This document shows, piece after piece, positions 17,237-25,711 of a stretch of DNA of 64,000 nt. Position numbers and translations under genes: made by a program. The DNA lies in the NCBI RefSeq assembly GCF_937936435.1, contig NZ_CALDDG010000051.1:1-64000 (forward strand), read 5' to 3'. The number at the start of each line of letters is the position of its first letter. The stretch's first letter is position 1. This DNA is from an uncultured Sulfuricurvum sp. GTDB lineage: Bacteria > Campylobacterota > Campylobacteria > Campylobacterales > Sulfurimonadaceae. The notes under the pieces are model-generated. The model was not told the origin of the DNA and made no database searches. It was given only the letters and a program-made list of their open reading frames with translations.

Positions 17237-18241
17237 TTATCCTTTGGACGGAAAAGAATAGGTCCCCTCCAACACTTCCGCGTTGAAAGAGGCCGATTGT
17301 TTCATATATTCGTATTGACGAGGATGCAAAGGCTGAATGCGGTCCAAGACATTGAGATAGCGTTGCATCACATAACACGGTTCGCTGCAATGATCGAGTA
17401 AATGCTCATTTTGGCCTACAAACGTAACAACAGCATCCGATGGTGCAAGAATTGATGAGGAGATATACGGAGTTACCTCAATACAATCGTAATTGACCTC
17501 CCGCTCTTTCAGGCGGTTGAGCTCTTCAAACGTGACGCTAAAGAGCATCCCGTTCACTGAGCCGTCGGAATCTTTTCGCAAATTTAGAAAAAGCGCTTTT
17601 ACGTGATGTTGCAATGCATCGGAAAAAATATCGATTACGATGTCCCACCCGCGGGCATACCCTTGTAATGTGGCATCAAAAAGAGGGTATTTTGCTTCTT
17701 GTCGTTGAAGCGTTTTGTGGATACTCTCTTCCAGCATCAGCGAACCGTATCCAAAAACATAGATTTTGCCTGTGTTGTTTTCCGCTTTTTTTGCCACTTT
17801 AACTTCCATGGACATCAGTTCGAACCGCTTATATATCGTAAAGTCTCCCGTCAATGCCCGCACGGTGTAAATAAAATCGGCAAACCGTTCCCAGTTCGAG
17901 ACGATTAAAAAATCAAAGTTTCGGTAAAAGATATGCTTATCCACCATCCCCTTCTCAAAAGCGACAGCCAATTCCTGAAAGAGATTGAGATAGGTGCGTA
18001 TTTGCACCGACATGGAGATGTCTTCGCTCTTTTTTGATTTTAACAATGCCGATAGACTCGTCGGATCAGGATTGTCAACAATCCACTGTTCTATAGCGAT
18101 CCGAAGTTCCATAAAGTCTTTATTGTTAAAACGTTCGATGTAGGCAAACGCCCGATTTCGGATAAAGTGGGCATACGTTTGCCGTGCGACAAACACTGCC
18201 CCTATCAACGATACGATAATCCCTAATGTATCGGTGTCCAT
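17237..18241 (-). CDS. DUF4760-like membrane domain fused to gamma-glutamylcyclotransferase
   Basis: A 334-residue protein. Residues 1-155 have one N-terminal membrane helix (residues 5-25) and a helical cytoplasmic region of DUF4760-like character ('IRTYLNLFQELAVAFEKGMVDKHIF'). Residues 175-315 are a gamma-glutamylcyclotransferase/AIG2 fold with the substrate loop 'YVFGYGSLM' and the likely catalytic Glu in 'RLKEREVNYDCIEVTPY'. GGCT-fold enzymes release pyroglutamate from gamma-glutamyl compounds. Membrane tethering of this enzyme is unusual. It converges with the lipid operon (13-bp gap) and lies downstream of leuC, though separated by an inverted repeat. Confidence 0.82.
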   Translation of the reverse strand: MDTDTLGIIVSLIGAVFVARQTYAHFIRNRAFAYIERFNNKDFMELRIAIEQWIVDNPDPTSLSALLKSKKSEDISMSVQIRTYLNLFQELAVAFEKGMVDKHIFYRNFDFLIVSNWERFADFIYTVRALTGDFTIYKRFELMSMEVKVAKKAENNTGKIYVFGYGSLMLEESIHKTLQRQEAKYPLFDATLQGYARGWDIVIDIFSDALQHHVKALFLNLRKDSDGSVNGMLFSVTFEELNRLKEREVNYDCIEVTPYISSSILAPSDAVVTFVGQNEHLLDHCSEPCYVMQRYLNVLDRIQPLHPRQYEYMKQSASFNAEVLEGTYSFPSKG

Positions 18242-18318
18242 TCTAACCCTTTGATACGGTATAAATTTGTAAGTAGTATAGTGAGAGAATGCTAAAAATG
18301 TGTAGGGCTCTCGGTCCC

Positions 18319-18359
18319 ATTACACCTCTACGAGCGCGTTTCGAAAAAAGAGGTGTAAT
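18319..18359. repeat. 11-bp inverted repeat between leuC and the GGCT fusion gene
   Basis: ATTACACCTCT (18319-18329) and AGAGGTGTAAT (18349-18359) are perfect 11-bp arms around a 19-nt loop. The element lies in the 147-bp gap 18242-18388, about 77 bp before the GGCT start and 30 bp past the leuC stop. There is no U-tract on either strand, so a regulator site or a stable leader/3'-end hairpin is as likely as a terminator. Confidence 0.5.
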
Positions 18360-18388
18360 ACAAGATGGGGATTCCCCCGGAAGAAAGA

Positions 18389-19657
18389 TTATTGGAGAGT
18401 TGCGGGATCGGTGATGACCCCTGTTATCGCTGAAGCGGCAGCTACGGCAGAGTTGGCCAAATAGACTTTTGAGCTGCGTGAGCCCATGCGTCCGACAAAG
18501 TTACGGTTGGTCGTGGAGACGGCAACTTCGTTATCGCCCAAAATCCCCATATATCCGCCCAAACAGGCACCGCATGTCGGATTAGAAACGACTCCGCCCG
18601 CATCGACGATGATATCGATGTAACCGGCTTTGGTCGCTTCGCGTAAAATCCGTTGGGTTCCCGGAGTGACGATCAGACGAACGTCCGGATGCACTTTTTT
18701 CCCTTCCAAGATTTCAGCGGCGATTTTAAGGTCGCTTAAGCGGCCGTTGGTGCAGCTTCCGATGAATGCCTGATCGACTTTGATTCCGTCGCTAACCGCC
18801 TGGCTGAGGCTGTGGCCGTTGGACGGCAAGAACGGATAGGCGATAACCGGTTCGAGATTAGCGACATCGATTTCAAGTATCTGAACATAGACCGCATCGT
18901 CATCGGAATAGTGGATTTTCGGCTCACGGGCAAGCGGTTTATCCGCCAAAAACTCCGCGGTAATCTCGTCATAGGCGACGATACCGCTTTTCGCTCCCGC
19001 TTCGATCGCCATGTTACACATGCTGAAACGGTCGTCCATACTGAGGTGAGGGATCGTGCTGCCGACGAATTCGAGCGTTCGGTAAAGTGCGCCGTCGACG
19101 CCGATGAGGCGGATCACTTCAAGGATGATGTCTTTTCCGGTCGTGTATTTGCCCGGTTTGCCGCTGAGGATCACTTTGATCGACTCAGGGACTTTGAACC
19201 AGTTACCCCCCGTGATCATTGCAAACGCCAAGTCGGTCGAACCCATCCCCGTAGAGAAGGCACCGAGCGCTCCATGAGTACAGGTATGTGAATCCGCACC
19301 GATGATAACGTCACCCGGAACGACTAACCCTTTTTCAGGGAGAAGAGCGTGTTCGATCCCCATGTCTTTTTCGTCGAAGAAGTTTTTCATCGCGTATTTT
19401 TTCGCAAAATCGCGGCTAATACGGGCTTGATTTGCCGATGCGATGTCTTTTGCCGGAATAAAGTGATCCAAAACAATAGAGAATCCGTCCGGATTGGCAA
19501 GCTTGGTCGCACCCGAATCTTCGAACGCTTTGATCGAGATCGGGGTTGTGATGTCGTTTCCGATGACCATATCGATCGGAGAACGGACGATTTCACCTGC
19601 ATATACAGGTTTTCCGACATGCTCGGAGAATATTTTTTCAGTTATAGTCTGACCCAT
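18389..19657 (-). CDS. leuC: 3-isopropylmalate dehydratase large subunit
   Basis: LeuC with LeuD isomerises 2-isopropylmalate to 3-isopropylmalate in leucine synthesis. The 422-residue product is the short bacterial/archaeal homoaconitase-type LeuC. The [4Fe-4S] cysteines are Cys302 ('IGSCTNGR'), Cys362 and Cys365 ('NPTCGACLGG'). Other family motifs are 'GADSHTCTHGALGAF', 'GMGSTDLAFAM' and 'RNFVGRMGS'. The start has AAGGTATTACT before the ATG. leuD and leuB are not adjacent, so the leucine genes are scattered here. Confidence 0.97.
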   Translation of the reverse strand: MGQTITEKIFSEHVGKPVYAGEIVRSPIDMVIGNDITTPISIKAFEDSGATKLANPDGFSIVLDHFIPAKDIASANQARISRDFAKKYAMKNFFDEKDMGIEHALLPEKGLVVPGDVIIGADSHTCTHGALGAFSTGMGSTDLAFAMITGGNWFKVPESIKVILSGKPGKYTTGKDIILEVIRLIGVDGALYRTLEFVGSTIPHLSMDDRFSMCNMAIEAGAKSGIVAYDEITAEFLADKPLAREPKIHYSDDDAVYVQILEIDVANLEPVIAYPFLPSNGHSLSQAVSDGIKVDQAFIGSCTNGRLSDLKIAAEILEGKKVHPDVRLIVTPGTQRILREATKAGYIDIIVDAGGVVSNPTCGACLGGYMGILGDNEVAVSTTNRNFVGRMGSRSSKVYLANSAVAAASAITGVITDPATLQ

Positions 19658-19735
19658 AGTAATACCTTCAAAAGGGGCTAAATAATGGCGCGATTATACC
19701 ACACCCGATCTTAGGTTTTTTTGCCTCCCTATCGG

Positions 19736-20137
19736 TTAGCGGTTGAATCTCGGTCCGAAAGTATCGTAAACATAGGCGGCGACCGTTTGTGCTTCTTCGG
19801 GGGTTAGATTTCCTTTTTGAGAGGGCATCAGGCCGAAACGGGCAATCGATTGCGGCATACAGAGCGCTTTGCTTTGAGCCGGAGCCTCAAGGTAATCGGC
19901 GATAAAAGCTATCGCTTCGGCGCGGTCCGGCTTAGCCTGTTTGACATGGCGCATGACCCCCATCATCGGCGGGGCGATCATGTTTTTCATCTCTTCCGCG
20001 CTCGGGCGTTGTTTTAAATGGCACATCGAACATTTTTGCTCGAACAGACTCTCTCCGTTTTCTTGTGCGAAACTCTGTACGGGGGCAATGGAAAGTGCGA
20101 TCAGCGTACTGAACGTTAAAAATTTCGGGATCAACAT
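19736..20137 (-). CDS. Periplasmic monohaem cytochrome c
   Basis: A 133-residue protein with a Sec signal peptide (to about residue 24, 'SFAQ') and one haem c site, CSMCH (residues about 36-40). The C-terminal part ('FGLMPSQKGNLTPEEAQTVAAYVYDTF') is the usual small class-I cytochrome end with a candidate axial Met. GGAGT precedes the ATG. It lies 82 bp downstream of tonB on the same strand and could be the last gene of that operon or have its own promoter in the AT-rich gap 20138-20219. It could be an electron carrier for the polyferredoxin system or for respiration. Confidence 0.88.
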   Translation of the reverse strand: MLIPKFLTFSTLIALSIAPVQSFAQENGESLFEQKCSMCHLKQRPSAEEMKNMIAPPMMGVMRHVKQAKPDRAEAIAFIADYLEAPAQSKALCMPQSIARFGLMPSQKGNLTPEEAQTVAAYVYDTFGPRFNR

Positions 20138-20219
20138 CGGGACTCCTTTTTATAAGTGGATGCAGTGTATAAATAATACATCAATATTATAATTAAAATA
20201 ATAAAAATAGATATTATTT

Positions 20220-20921
20220 TTAGTTTAGTCTGAACTCCAGCGTCAATTTGACTTCCGTAGGAAAAAGGCCGGAGAGCGCTTCGGGAATTTTGACCCCCGA
20301 TGCCGATGCTACGGCATTTTTAGCCGCTTCATGAAAGATGGATTCTCCTTCGGAAACGATGACGTCGCGAATAGAACCTCCGCTATCGAGAGTGAATCGG
20401 ATATTAACGTCCCCCTCCATCCCTCTGCGCCGTGCGGCGGAAGGGTAGCGGAGGCTTTGTTGGATTTTAGTGCGCAAACCGGCAAAAAACGATTGCTTTT
20501 CGGCACTGATATCGATTTTCGGCTGTGCTTTAGGAGCTGCCGCGGTTACGGGAAGAGAAGATGGTTTGCTCTCAACAGACGGTAAGGGGGATGGTGCGGG
20601 AACAGAGGGTTTCTCTGTCGATATCGTGGCAACTTTTTCCCGAATCGGCGGAATATCGCGGACAATAGATTTCTGCGGCGGTTCTTGCGGTGTGCTTACA
20701 TTTTTTTGTTTGGGCATTTCGGCAGGCGGATGAGGTACCGAAAAAGAGGGCGGTACGATAGTAGGGGAAGGGTTTGAGAACGATACCAGAGATATTTTTT
20801 TGAGGGGGAGGGCAAATTTTTCGGGAGTGTTATGGAACATATTGAGCATTAATGCGGCGAATAAGGCCATAAGAGAGTGAAATACCAACGATAGACTGAG
20901 GGCTTTTGAGGTTGTATTCAT
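20220..20921 (-). CDS. tonB: TonB-like energy transducer
   Basis: A 233-residue TonB family protein: N-terminal membrane anchor (residues about 8-30), a Pro/Lys/Ser-rich periplasmic spacer (about 45-140), and a C-terminal TonB domain with 'LRTKIQQSLRYPSAARRRGMEGDVNIRFTLD' and 'GLFPTEVKLTLEFRLN'. It transfers proton-motive energy to outer-membrane receptors. No exbB/exbD is in the operon, so these must lie elsewhere. I chose the ATG at 20921, which overlaps the upstream stop as ATGA; an in-frame ATG at 20933 adds four residues. It belongs to the left arm of the divergent TonB-receptor locus. Confidence 0.9.
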   Translation of the reverse strand: MNTTSKALSLSLVFHSLMALFAALMLNMFHNTPEKFALPLKKISLVSFSNPSPTIVPPSFSVPHPPAEMPKQKNVSTPQEPPQKSIVRDIPPIREKVATISTEKPSVPAPSPLPSVESKPSSLPVTAAAPKAQPKIDISAEKQSFFAGLRTKIQQSLRYPSAARRRGMEGDVNIRFTLDSGGSIRDVIVSEGESIFHEAAKNAVASASGVKIPEALSGLFPTEVKLTLEFRLN

Positions 20922-21565
20922 AATCGTATCCATCCGTTAAAAATTGCGATTCCTATCCCTGCTAGCAAGAGCGGGGCAAAGCGCTGAAGAAGGTTTCGGT
21001 AGTTGCTGAGGTGGTGAAGACTCTCTTTCAAAATAGCCGTAAGGACGACCGAGAAAAAGAGAAACCACAGCAGCGTTGCTCCGAGCCCAAATGCCAAACC
21101 GTATGCGACGGCCCACATGAGCGATGACGATGCGGCGCTGAGCGTCATCATGGTGATGACGGGTGCGCACAGAGACATCGAAAGAAGCGCTCCCGTGAAA
21201 AACAGCTCGATTTTCCCCTGCGGAGAGGGAGAGGAGGCGCTGCAACATGATGAAGTGCGTCGGAGAGAGAACCACAGGCGTATGGCAAGAATCAGGGTGA
21301 TGCTGCCGAGCAGATAGCCCATCAAATCGGTATCTTTAATCAGGGATTTAATCATGGATGAGCCGAGAAAAGCGATAAGGGAGAGAAAAATATAGCCGCT
21401 GATACGTCCCAGACTGATAGGGAGCAATACCTGTAAGCTTTGAGAACGTGTAGCACTGTTCGCCAATAAAATCGGTGAGAGCAGCGGCATGCAGCTGAGC
21501 ATGCACGCGGTTGCCCCATAAGAGAGCGCAACAAGAAACAAGGAGAGCAGAGCCATCACTTCCAC
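20918..21565 (-). CDS. TauE/UreH/CcdA-like six-helix membrane protein
   Basis: A 215-residue protein with six membrane segments and the pattern of the 'sulfite exporter/urease accessory UreH-like' branch related to CcdA/DsbD. The first helix holds 'GATACMLSCMPLLSPI' (Cys pair C-X3-C) and the fourth 'GALLSMSLCAPVITMM', matching the positions of redox Cys in CcdA-type proteins. A cytoplasmic 'SSCCSASS' loop lies near residue 107. It could carry reducing equivalents across the membrane or move a metal or sulfur compound. A GTG at 21565 follows AAAGG; an ATG at 21556 is an alternative. It lies between the polyferredoxin and tonB, with 3-bp spacing and a 4-bp overlap. Confidence 0.8.
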   Translation of the reverse strand: MEVMALLSLFLVALSYGATACMLSCMPLLSPILLANSATRSQSLQVLLPISLGRISGYIFLSLIAFLGSSMIKSLIKDTDLMGYLLGSITLILAIRLWFSLRRTSSCCSASSPSPQGKIELFFTGALLSMSLCAPVITMMTLSAASSSLMWAVAYGLAFGLGATLLWFLFFSVVLTAILKESLHHLSNYRNLLQRFAPLLLAGIGIAIFNGWIRL

Positions 21566-21568
21566 GGT

Positions 21569-22570
21569 TTAGCCTTTCCACCATTTATCGATTTTTGTCC
21601 GTTTTTTGAACGATTCTTTTGAGGAACTGAGAATCGTAAACGGACCGTATTTGAAGTTCATTACTCCCTCATGCGGGCAAAATTCGATACATCGTCCGCA
21701 CAAGGTACAGTCACTGTGGGTGATATTTTTATTCTCTGCGCTCTCTTGAATCTCGAAAATATCCATAGGGCAGGCTTTGATACAGTTGCCGCACGAATCA
21801 CAGCTGGATGAGCCGTTTTTGACGAGGCGAAGAAGGCCGATTTTTTTAAACAGAGTTTGCATCGGCAGGATCGGGCAGATACGGCAAAACGGCTGACGGA
21901 CGAAGAGTGCAAGAGCGATCATCAGACCGAACAGCAAATCGGCGATCAGCGAGAGGGCAAAATAGCCTCCGTTGGCCTGAGAAATATAGATTTGGGACAT
22001 ATCTCCCGTCATCGCGGTGGTCATAATACGGCTTGGACAGACCGCGCAATAAGGCGCTCCCCATTCGTGCCCGAGATAGCCGATTCCGGTGAGAATCGGA
22101 AAAATAAGGACGAGAAATAAAAAGATAAACCATTTGATCGGGCGGATTTTCGTAACCGTTTCACGGCTGAGGGAGACGAGCTGAGTAAGCCCGAGTTTAG
22201 TCCCTATCATTCCTACGGTTTCTTGGAAAAAGCCCAGAGGACAGAGCCATCCGCAAAACGCTTTGTTTAAAACGAGAATGAGCGCTGCGACGGTGGCAAT
22301 GGTGACGAGAGTTCCCATCAGGGCGGGAAGTACTTTCTCATCCTGAGTGAAAATCGTCGAGACCCGGTGATCCATCTGGTGCTGAAGCGGAATCAGGGTG
22401 CAGAAATCTCCTCCGCTTTGATCGTAGGCACAGGAGAGGGCGGGGAGACTTTGGGTCAGTTTGTCACCGGTGTAAAATGTGGTGAAAAATGCCGCACCGT
22501 AGACGAAAAAGACGAAAGCCGTCAGTTGAATCACCCGTCGCAGGGCGGTGAGAGTGAGCAGTTTATCCAC
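21569..22570 (-). CDS. NapH/RdxA-like membrane polyferredoxin (left arm)
   Basis: A 333-residue protein with about five membrane segments. Cys motifs are 'CGWLCPLGF' and 'CAVCPSR' and 'CRICPIL' in the membrane loops, then a double 4Fe-4S ferredoxin region near the C-terminus ('CDSCGNCIKACPMD' and 'CTLCGRCIEFCPHE'). NapH/NosR/CcoG-type proteins pass electrons between the quinone pool or cytoplasm and periplasmic partners. A GTG start at 22570 follows AAGGAG and overlaps the upstream gene by 8 bp. It is a paralogue of 28848-29861 on the right arm; the C-terminal tail after the clusters ('GPFTILSSSKESFKKR') also matches ('GATIFESTKEGFVLR'). Confidence 0.9.
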   Translation of the reverse strand: MDKLLTLTALRRVIQLTAFVFFVYGAAFFTTFYTGDKLTQSLPALSCAYDQSGGDFCTLIPLQHQMDHRVSTIFTQDEKVLPALMGTLVTIATVAALILVLNKAFCGWLCPLGFFQETVGMIGTKLGLTQLVSLSRETVTKIRPIKWFIFLFLVLIFPILTGIGYLGHEWGAPYCAVCPSRIMTTAMTGDMSQIYISQANGGYFALSLIADLLFGLMIALALFVRQPFCRICPILPMQTLFKKIGLLRLVKNGSSSCDSCGNCIKACPMDIFEIQESAENKNITHSDCTLCGRCIEFCPHEGVMNFKYGPFTILSSSKESFKKRTKIDKWWKG

Positions 22571-23381
22571 GGGTAACTCCTTGGTTTTTATGTCGGCGGT
22601 AGAGGAAAAGTCCTCCTAAAAATCCGATAAATACGGCTCCCGCCCCATAAGGCTGTGATTGCCAATAATCGTTGGGATTGACGTAATAGGGCATGGAAAA
22701 AGTGCTGATATAGAGGGTTTTTTCCTCTTTATGCTCAATATTTAATAGAAACTCGGAGGGCTTGTTTTCACTGCGTCCGATTTGCACGTTTTTAAAATCA
22801 TTCGGAAGGGTTATAGTAAATGATCCTCTATCATCGGAACGGTAGGTTTGAACGGCACTGTTATGGGTTTCGAGCGTAACCGAAGCGTTCGCCAACGGTT
22901 TGCCCCTATATTTTAGGAGAAATCGGTAGCTTTTTGACGCGGTATATCGGTCATGCTCCCGATGGAGAGGATCGGGGACGATCTCTAAGGAACTTTTTGT
23001 GAGCGCGGTTAACCGTGTCGGAGAAATTTTTGCGGGGCGTCCCTGCAAGGAGAGGTATCGTACGGCACTGTAAACAGTGTCTCCGGAACGGCTTTCGGAA
23101 ACAAGCGCATAATATCCTCCCATCCGAGGTTTCGGGAGGATGACCGTATTACGCTTCATCGCTAACGGAATCGTTGAAAGGTCAGGACGGATCAGGGTGG
23201 ACGTGGCATTTCCTTCCATGTTCATCAGGGCAAACATGGCACTCTCTCCTTTGCCGTGACCGCCGTGTTTCGCAGCTATTTTTTTGCCGTCGTCACATCC
23301 GTGCGGAATCCAATAGGAAGCATGTTCTCCGTATCCCCAAAGTGTTGCAGAGATAGAGAGTGCTAAGAGAAACGGTTTCAT
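22563..23381 (-). CDS. Membrane-anchored periplasmic Ig-like protein, His-rich (left arm)
   Basis: A 272-residue protein: signal peptide (about 1-16), a His/Gly/Lys-rich stretch ('HGCDDGKKIAAKHGGHGKGES', residues about 27-47) that could bind metal, two beta-sandwich-like regions (about 55-130 and 140-235, the second with 'YRFLLKYRGKPLANASVTLETHNS', typical of DUF4198/Cna-B-like folds), and a C-terminal helix (about 245-262) followed by RRH. DUF4198-type proteins accompany metal or siderophore uptake genes. It lies between a TonB receptor (9-bp gap) and the polyferredoxin. It has the same architecture as 27905-28861 on the right arm. Confidence 0.82.
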   Translation of the reverse strand: MKPFLLALSISATLWGYGEHASYWIPHGCDDGKKIAAKHGGHGKGESAMFALMNMEGNATSTLIRPDLSTIPLAMKRNTVILPKPRMGGYYALVSESRSGDTVYSAVRYLSLQGRPAKISPTRLTALTKSSLEIVPDPLHREHDRYTASKSYRFLLKYRGKPLANASVTLETHNSAVQTYRSDDRGSFTITLPNDFKNVQIGRSENKPSEFLLNIEHKEEKTLYISTFSMPYYVNPNDYWQSQPYGAGAVFIGFLGGLFLYRRHKNQGVTRG

Positions 23382-23390
23382 TGAGAATCC

Positions 23391-25571
23391 TTAAAATTTG
23401 ACCGACAGCCCTGCCGTATAGACACGGCCCGGATTGACGGTAAGGGTGAGATCTTCTTTGTTATAGACGAAGTTGTAGTCGCGGTCTCCGCTGCTGCGCG
23501 CCGTATTGAAATAGAATTTATCAAATACGTTGTCGATGCGGGCAAAAAAATCGAAGGTATAGCCTTTGTATTTTTCGCTATGGCGGGCCAAGAGGTTGAA
23601 GACTTCATATCCGGGCATTTTGAGCTGATTGAGTTCATCGGCGTAATAGCTGGATTTTGCCGTTACTTCCGCCGATAAAACGGTACTGGCAGAGAGATTG
23701 TAGTTCCCGGTCAGATTGAGCGTATGGCGTGACGTTCTGGGAACCGTATTTCCTTTGAGATCGTAGTGAACCTGTGTGTATGAAGGAAGATACGGACTTC
23801 CCAATCCTAAATAGAAATTATCGTATTGGGTGAAATAGGCATCCAGATACGTATAGGCCAGATCGAAGGAGAAGGTTTTTTTCGCATCGCTTTGCAAAGA
23901 TAGCTCCAACCCTCGGCTGCGCATGCCTCCGATATTTTCATATTTTTGGGGATTGGTGGCGGTTGCCGCGGTATATTGACCGATAGAGGACATGATATAG
24001 TTTTTGCGATCCAGTAAAAAGAGGGTCGTTTCGTAGGCGAACGTGTTATTGAATGCCGAAAAATTACCGCGAGCCCCTAGATCGTAATTGACCGCCTGTT
24101 CGGGTTTGAGATCAGGATTGTTAAGCACTTTGGAATCGAGGCTGATGGTTCCGTTGAACAGCTGATCGATCGACGGGGCGCGAAAACCGGTGGATCGGCT
24201 GACAAACAGGGTCGTCGAATCGTTGAGATTGTGAGTCAGACCGATACGGTGCGAATAGACGTTGAAATCTTTTTGCAGCGAGAGGGCATTAAGACGGTCG
24301 TCATAATCGAGCTGGATATTGTCGTAACGTCCGTTAAGTGTCAAGGTCGTCGCGTCGGTAAGGGGGACTTTGACTTCAAGATAAGGAGCGTAAACCTCTT
24401 CGGTGGTTTTGTTGTCTCCCGTCGGAGTTCCGGCGGTATAGACTGTCGGAGAAAAAGCACTGGTTTTAAAATCGACGAGATACGCGGTTTTGTTTTCATA
24501 TACATTGTTTCGGACGTCCGCACCGAATAGGTAAGCGAAGTTTTCCCCTGAACTTCGGTATTCGCTTTTTAGACCGCGTTGAACCTGATGGTAATCGTTG
24601 CCGGTCGTATAGGCATCATCAGCCGTTACTACCGCTCCGGTAGAGCTGTATTTTTGGGGTGAGCTGACGAACTCGGTATTGTCTCCGTAGTGATAGATAT
24701 TAACGAGGAGATTGGAGTTGTTGCCGAAATCTTTACTGTAGGTCAAAAAGAGTTTGAGCAAATCGACGTCATACATACGGGTATAGTCGCGTCCCTCCTG
24801 ACTGGTTGGATCGTTGATCGCTTGAGTGATCCCTTCCACGGTTCCGTGGGAATCTTTTTCGCGGTGAGATGCTTCGATACCGAAGGTCAGATCGCTGGTG
24901 TCGTCGATGTAATATTGGAGTTTACCGTTCGCATAGCGTGCAAGATAATCTGAGTCTTTCCAGTATCCGTCACTTTTACGTTCGCTGATTTGAAGTCGTC
25001 CGTTAAAAGAGTCTTTCGCAAAAGAGGTCTCTGCTAAAAGTTTTCGGTAGCCGAAACTTCCGAACTCTGAGGCTACACTCGAGCGGTTGATCGCCCCTTT
25101 TTTTGTTGTGATGATGACGGCGCCCGCGAGGGCATCGTCACCGAACAGATACGATGCTCCCCCTTTGATCACCTTGATCGAGGCGATATTATCGAGATCG
25201 ATGTTGACCGCTCCGGTCCGCTCGAATACCGGAACACCGTCGATGACGACTGCCACACCCGGTTTTTCTCCCATATAACGCTGATTTTCTACCCCGCGGA
25301 TATGAATTTTCAGCGTATCGCCCGTTTTAATCTCTGTCGTGATTCCGGGGATCGCTTGGAGGACCTGCTGGAGGTTTTCGATATGGGCTTCGTCTACGGT
25401 TTCTCCTGAGATGGATGCCGTGGACGATACTTCGGTCTGGCCCGAATGAAACCGATCGTCGATCGTCGTTGAGTCGATACCGATAATACCGAGGTTTTCC
25501 GTTGCGAAACATGAAGCGCTTAACAGAGTAGATAAGATGAGACTTTGAGAGAGCCTGCGGTTATTTGCCAT
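23391..25571 (-). CDS. TonB-dependent outer-membrane receptor (left arm)
   Basis: A 726-residue receptor with a signal peptide (to about residue 23, 'SCFA'), a TonB-box-like segment near 'ENLGIIGID', a plug domain ('LQQVLQAIPGITTEIKTGDTLKIHIRGVENQRY', 'VVIDGVPVFERTGAVN', 'IKVIKGGASYLFGDDALAGAVIITTKK') and a 22-strand-type barrel ending 'GRVYTAGLSVKF' with a terminal Phe. The motif 'STGFRAPSIDQLF' and 'NPDLKPEQAVNYDLG' are standard barrel signatures. The ligand is unknown. It is the first gene of the left operon, with AAGGAATTGCG before the ATG and a symmetric operator-like element upstream. Confidence 0.95.
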   Translation of the reverse strand: MANNRRLSQSLILSTLLSASCFATENLGIIGIDSTTIDDRFHSGQTEVSSTASISGETVDEAHIENLQQVLQAIPGITTEIKTGDTLKIHIRGVENQRYMGEKPGVAVVIDGVPVFERTGAVNIDLDNIASIKVIKGGASYLFGDDALAGAVIITTKKGAINRSSVASEFGSFGYRKLLAETSFAKDSFNGRLQISERKSDGYWKDSDYLARYANGKLQYYIDDTSDLTFGIEASHREKDSHGTVEGITQAINDPTSQEGRDYTRMYDVDLLKLFLTYSKDFGNNSNLLVNIYHYGDNTEFVSSPQKYSSTGAVVTADDAYTTGNDYHQVQRGLKSEYRSSGENFAYLFGADVRNNVYENKTAYLVDFKTSAFSPTVYTAGTPTGDNKTTEEVYAPYLEVKVPLTDATTLTLNGRYDNIQLDYDDRLNALSLQKDFNVYSHRIGLTHNLNDSTTLFVSRSTGFRAPSIDQLFNGTISLDSKVLNNPDLKPEQAVNYDLGARGNFSAFNNTFAYETTLFLLDRKNYIMSSIGQYTAATATNPQKYENIGGMRSRGLELSLQSDAKKTFSFDLAYTYLDAYFTQYDNFYLGLGSPYLPSYTQVHYDLKGNTVPRTSRHTLNLTGNYNLSASTVLSAEVTAKSSYYADELNQLKMPGYEVFNLLARHSEKYKGYTFDFFARIDNVFDKFYFNTARSSGDRDYNFVYNKEDLTLTVNPGRVYTAGLSVKF

Positions 25572-25604
25572 CGCAATTCCTTGGATTTAGGATTAAAAAG
25601 TGCG

Positions 25605-25682
25605 ATTATGGAGAAAAAGTGTTACATTAGTGTTAATTCATTAGTTTAAGTTAACACTAATGTAACACTTCTTTGAAATAAT
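25605..25682. promoter_or_regulatory. Symmetric divergent promoter/operator
   Basis: Two perfect 20-bp arms, AAGTGTTACATTAGTGTTAA (25617-25636) and its reverse complement (25651-25670), flank a 14-nt centre. Exactly 6 nt outside each arm lies a -10-like hexamer: CATAAT on the minus strand (25605-25610) and AATAAT on the plus strand (25677-25682). The arms thus occupy both -35 regions of the divergent TonB-receptor promoters. CATTAGT occurs at 25625, at 25639 (direct, 14 bp apart) and inverted at 25656. This looks like co-regulation of both operons by one dimeric regulator; it does not resemble a Fur box. Confidence 0.7.
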
Positions 25683-25711
25683 CCTTTTAATTTTTTAATG
25701 CAAGGATATTA

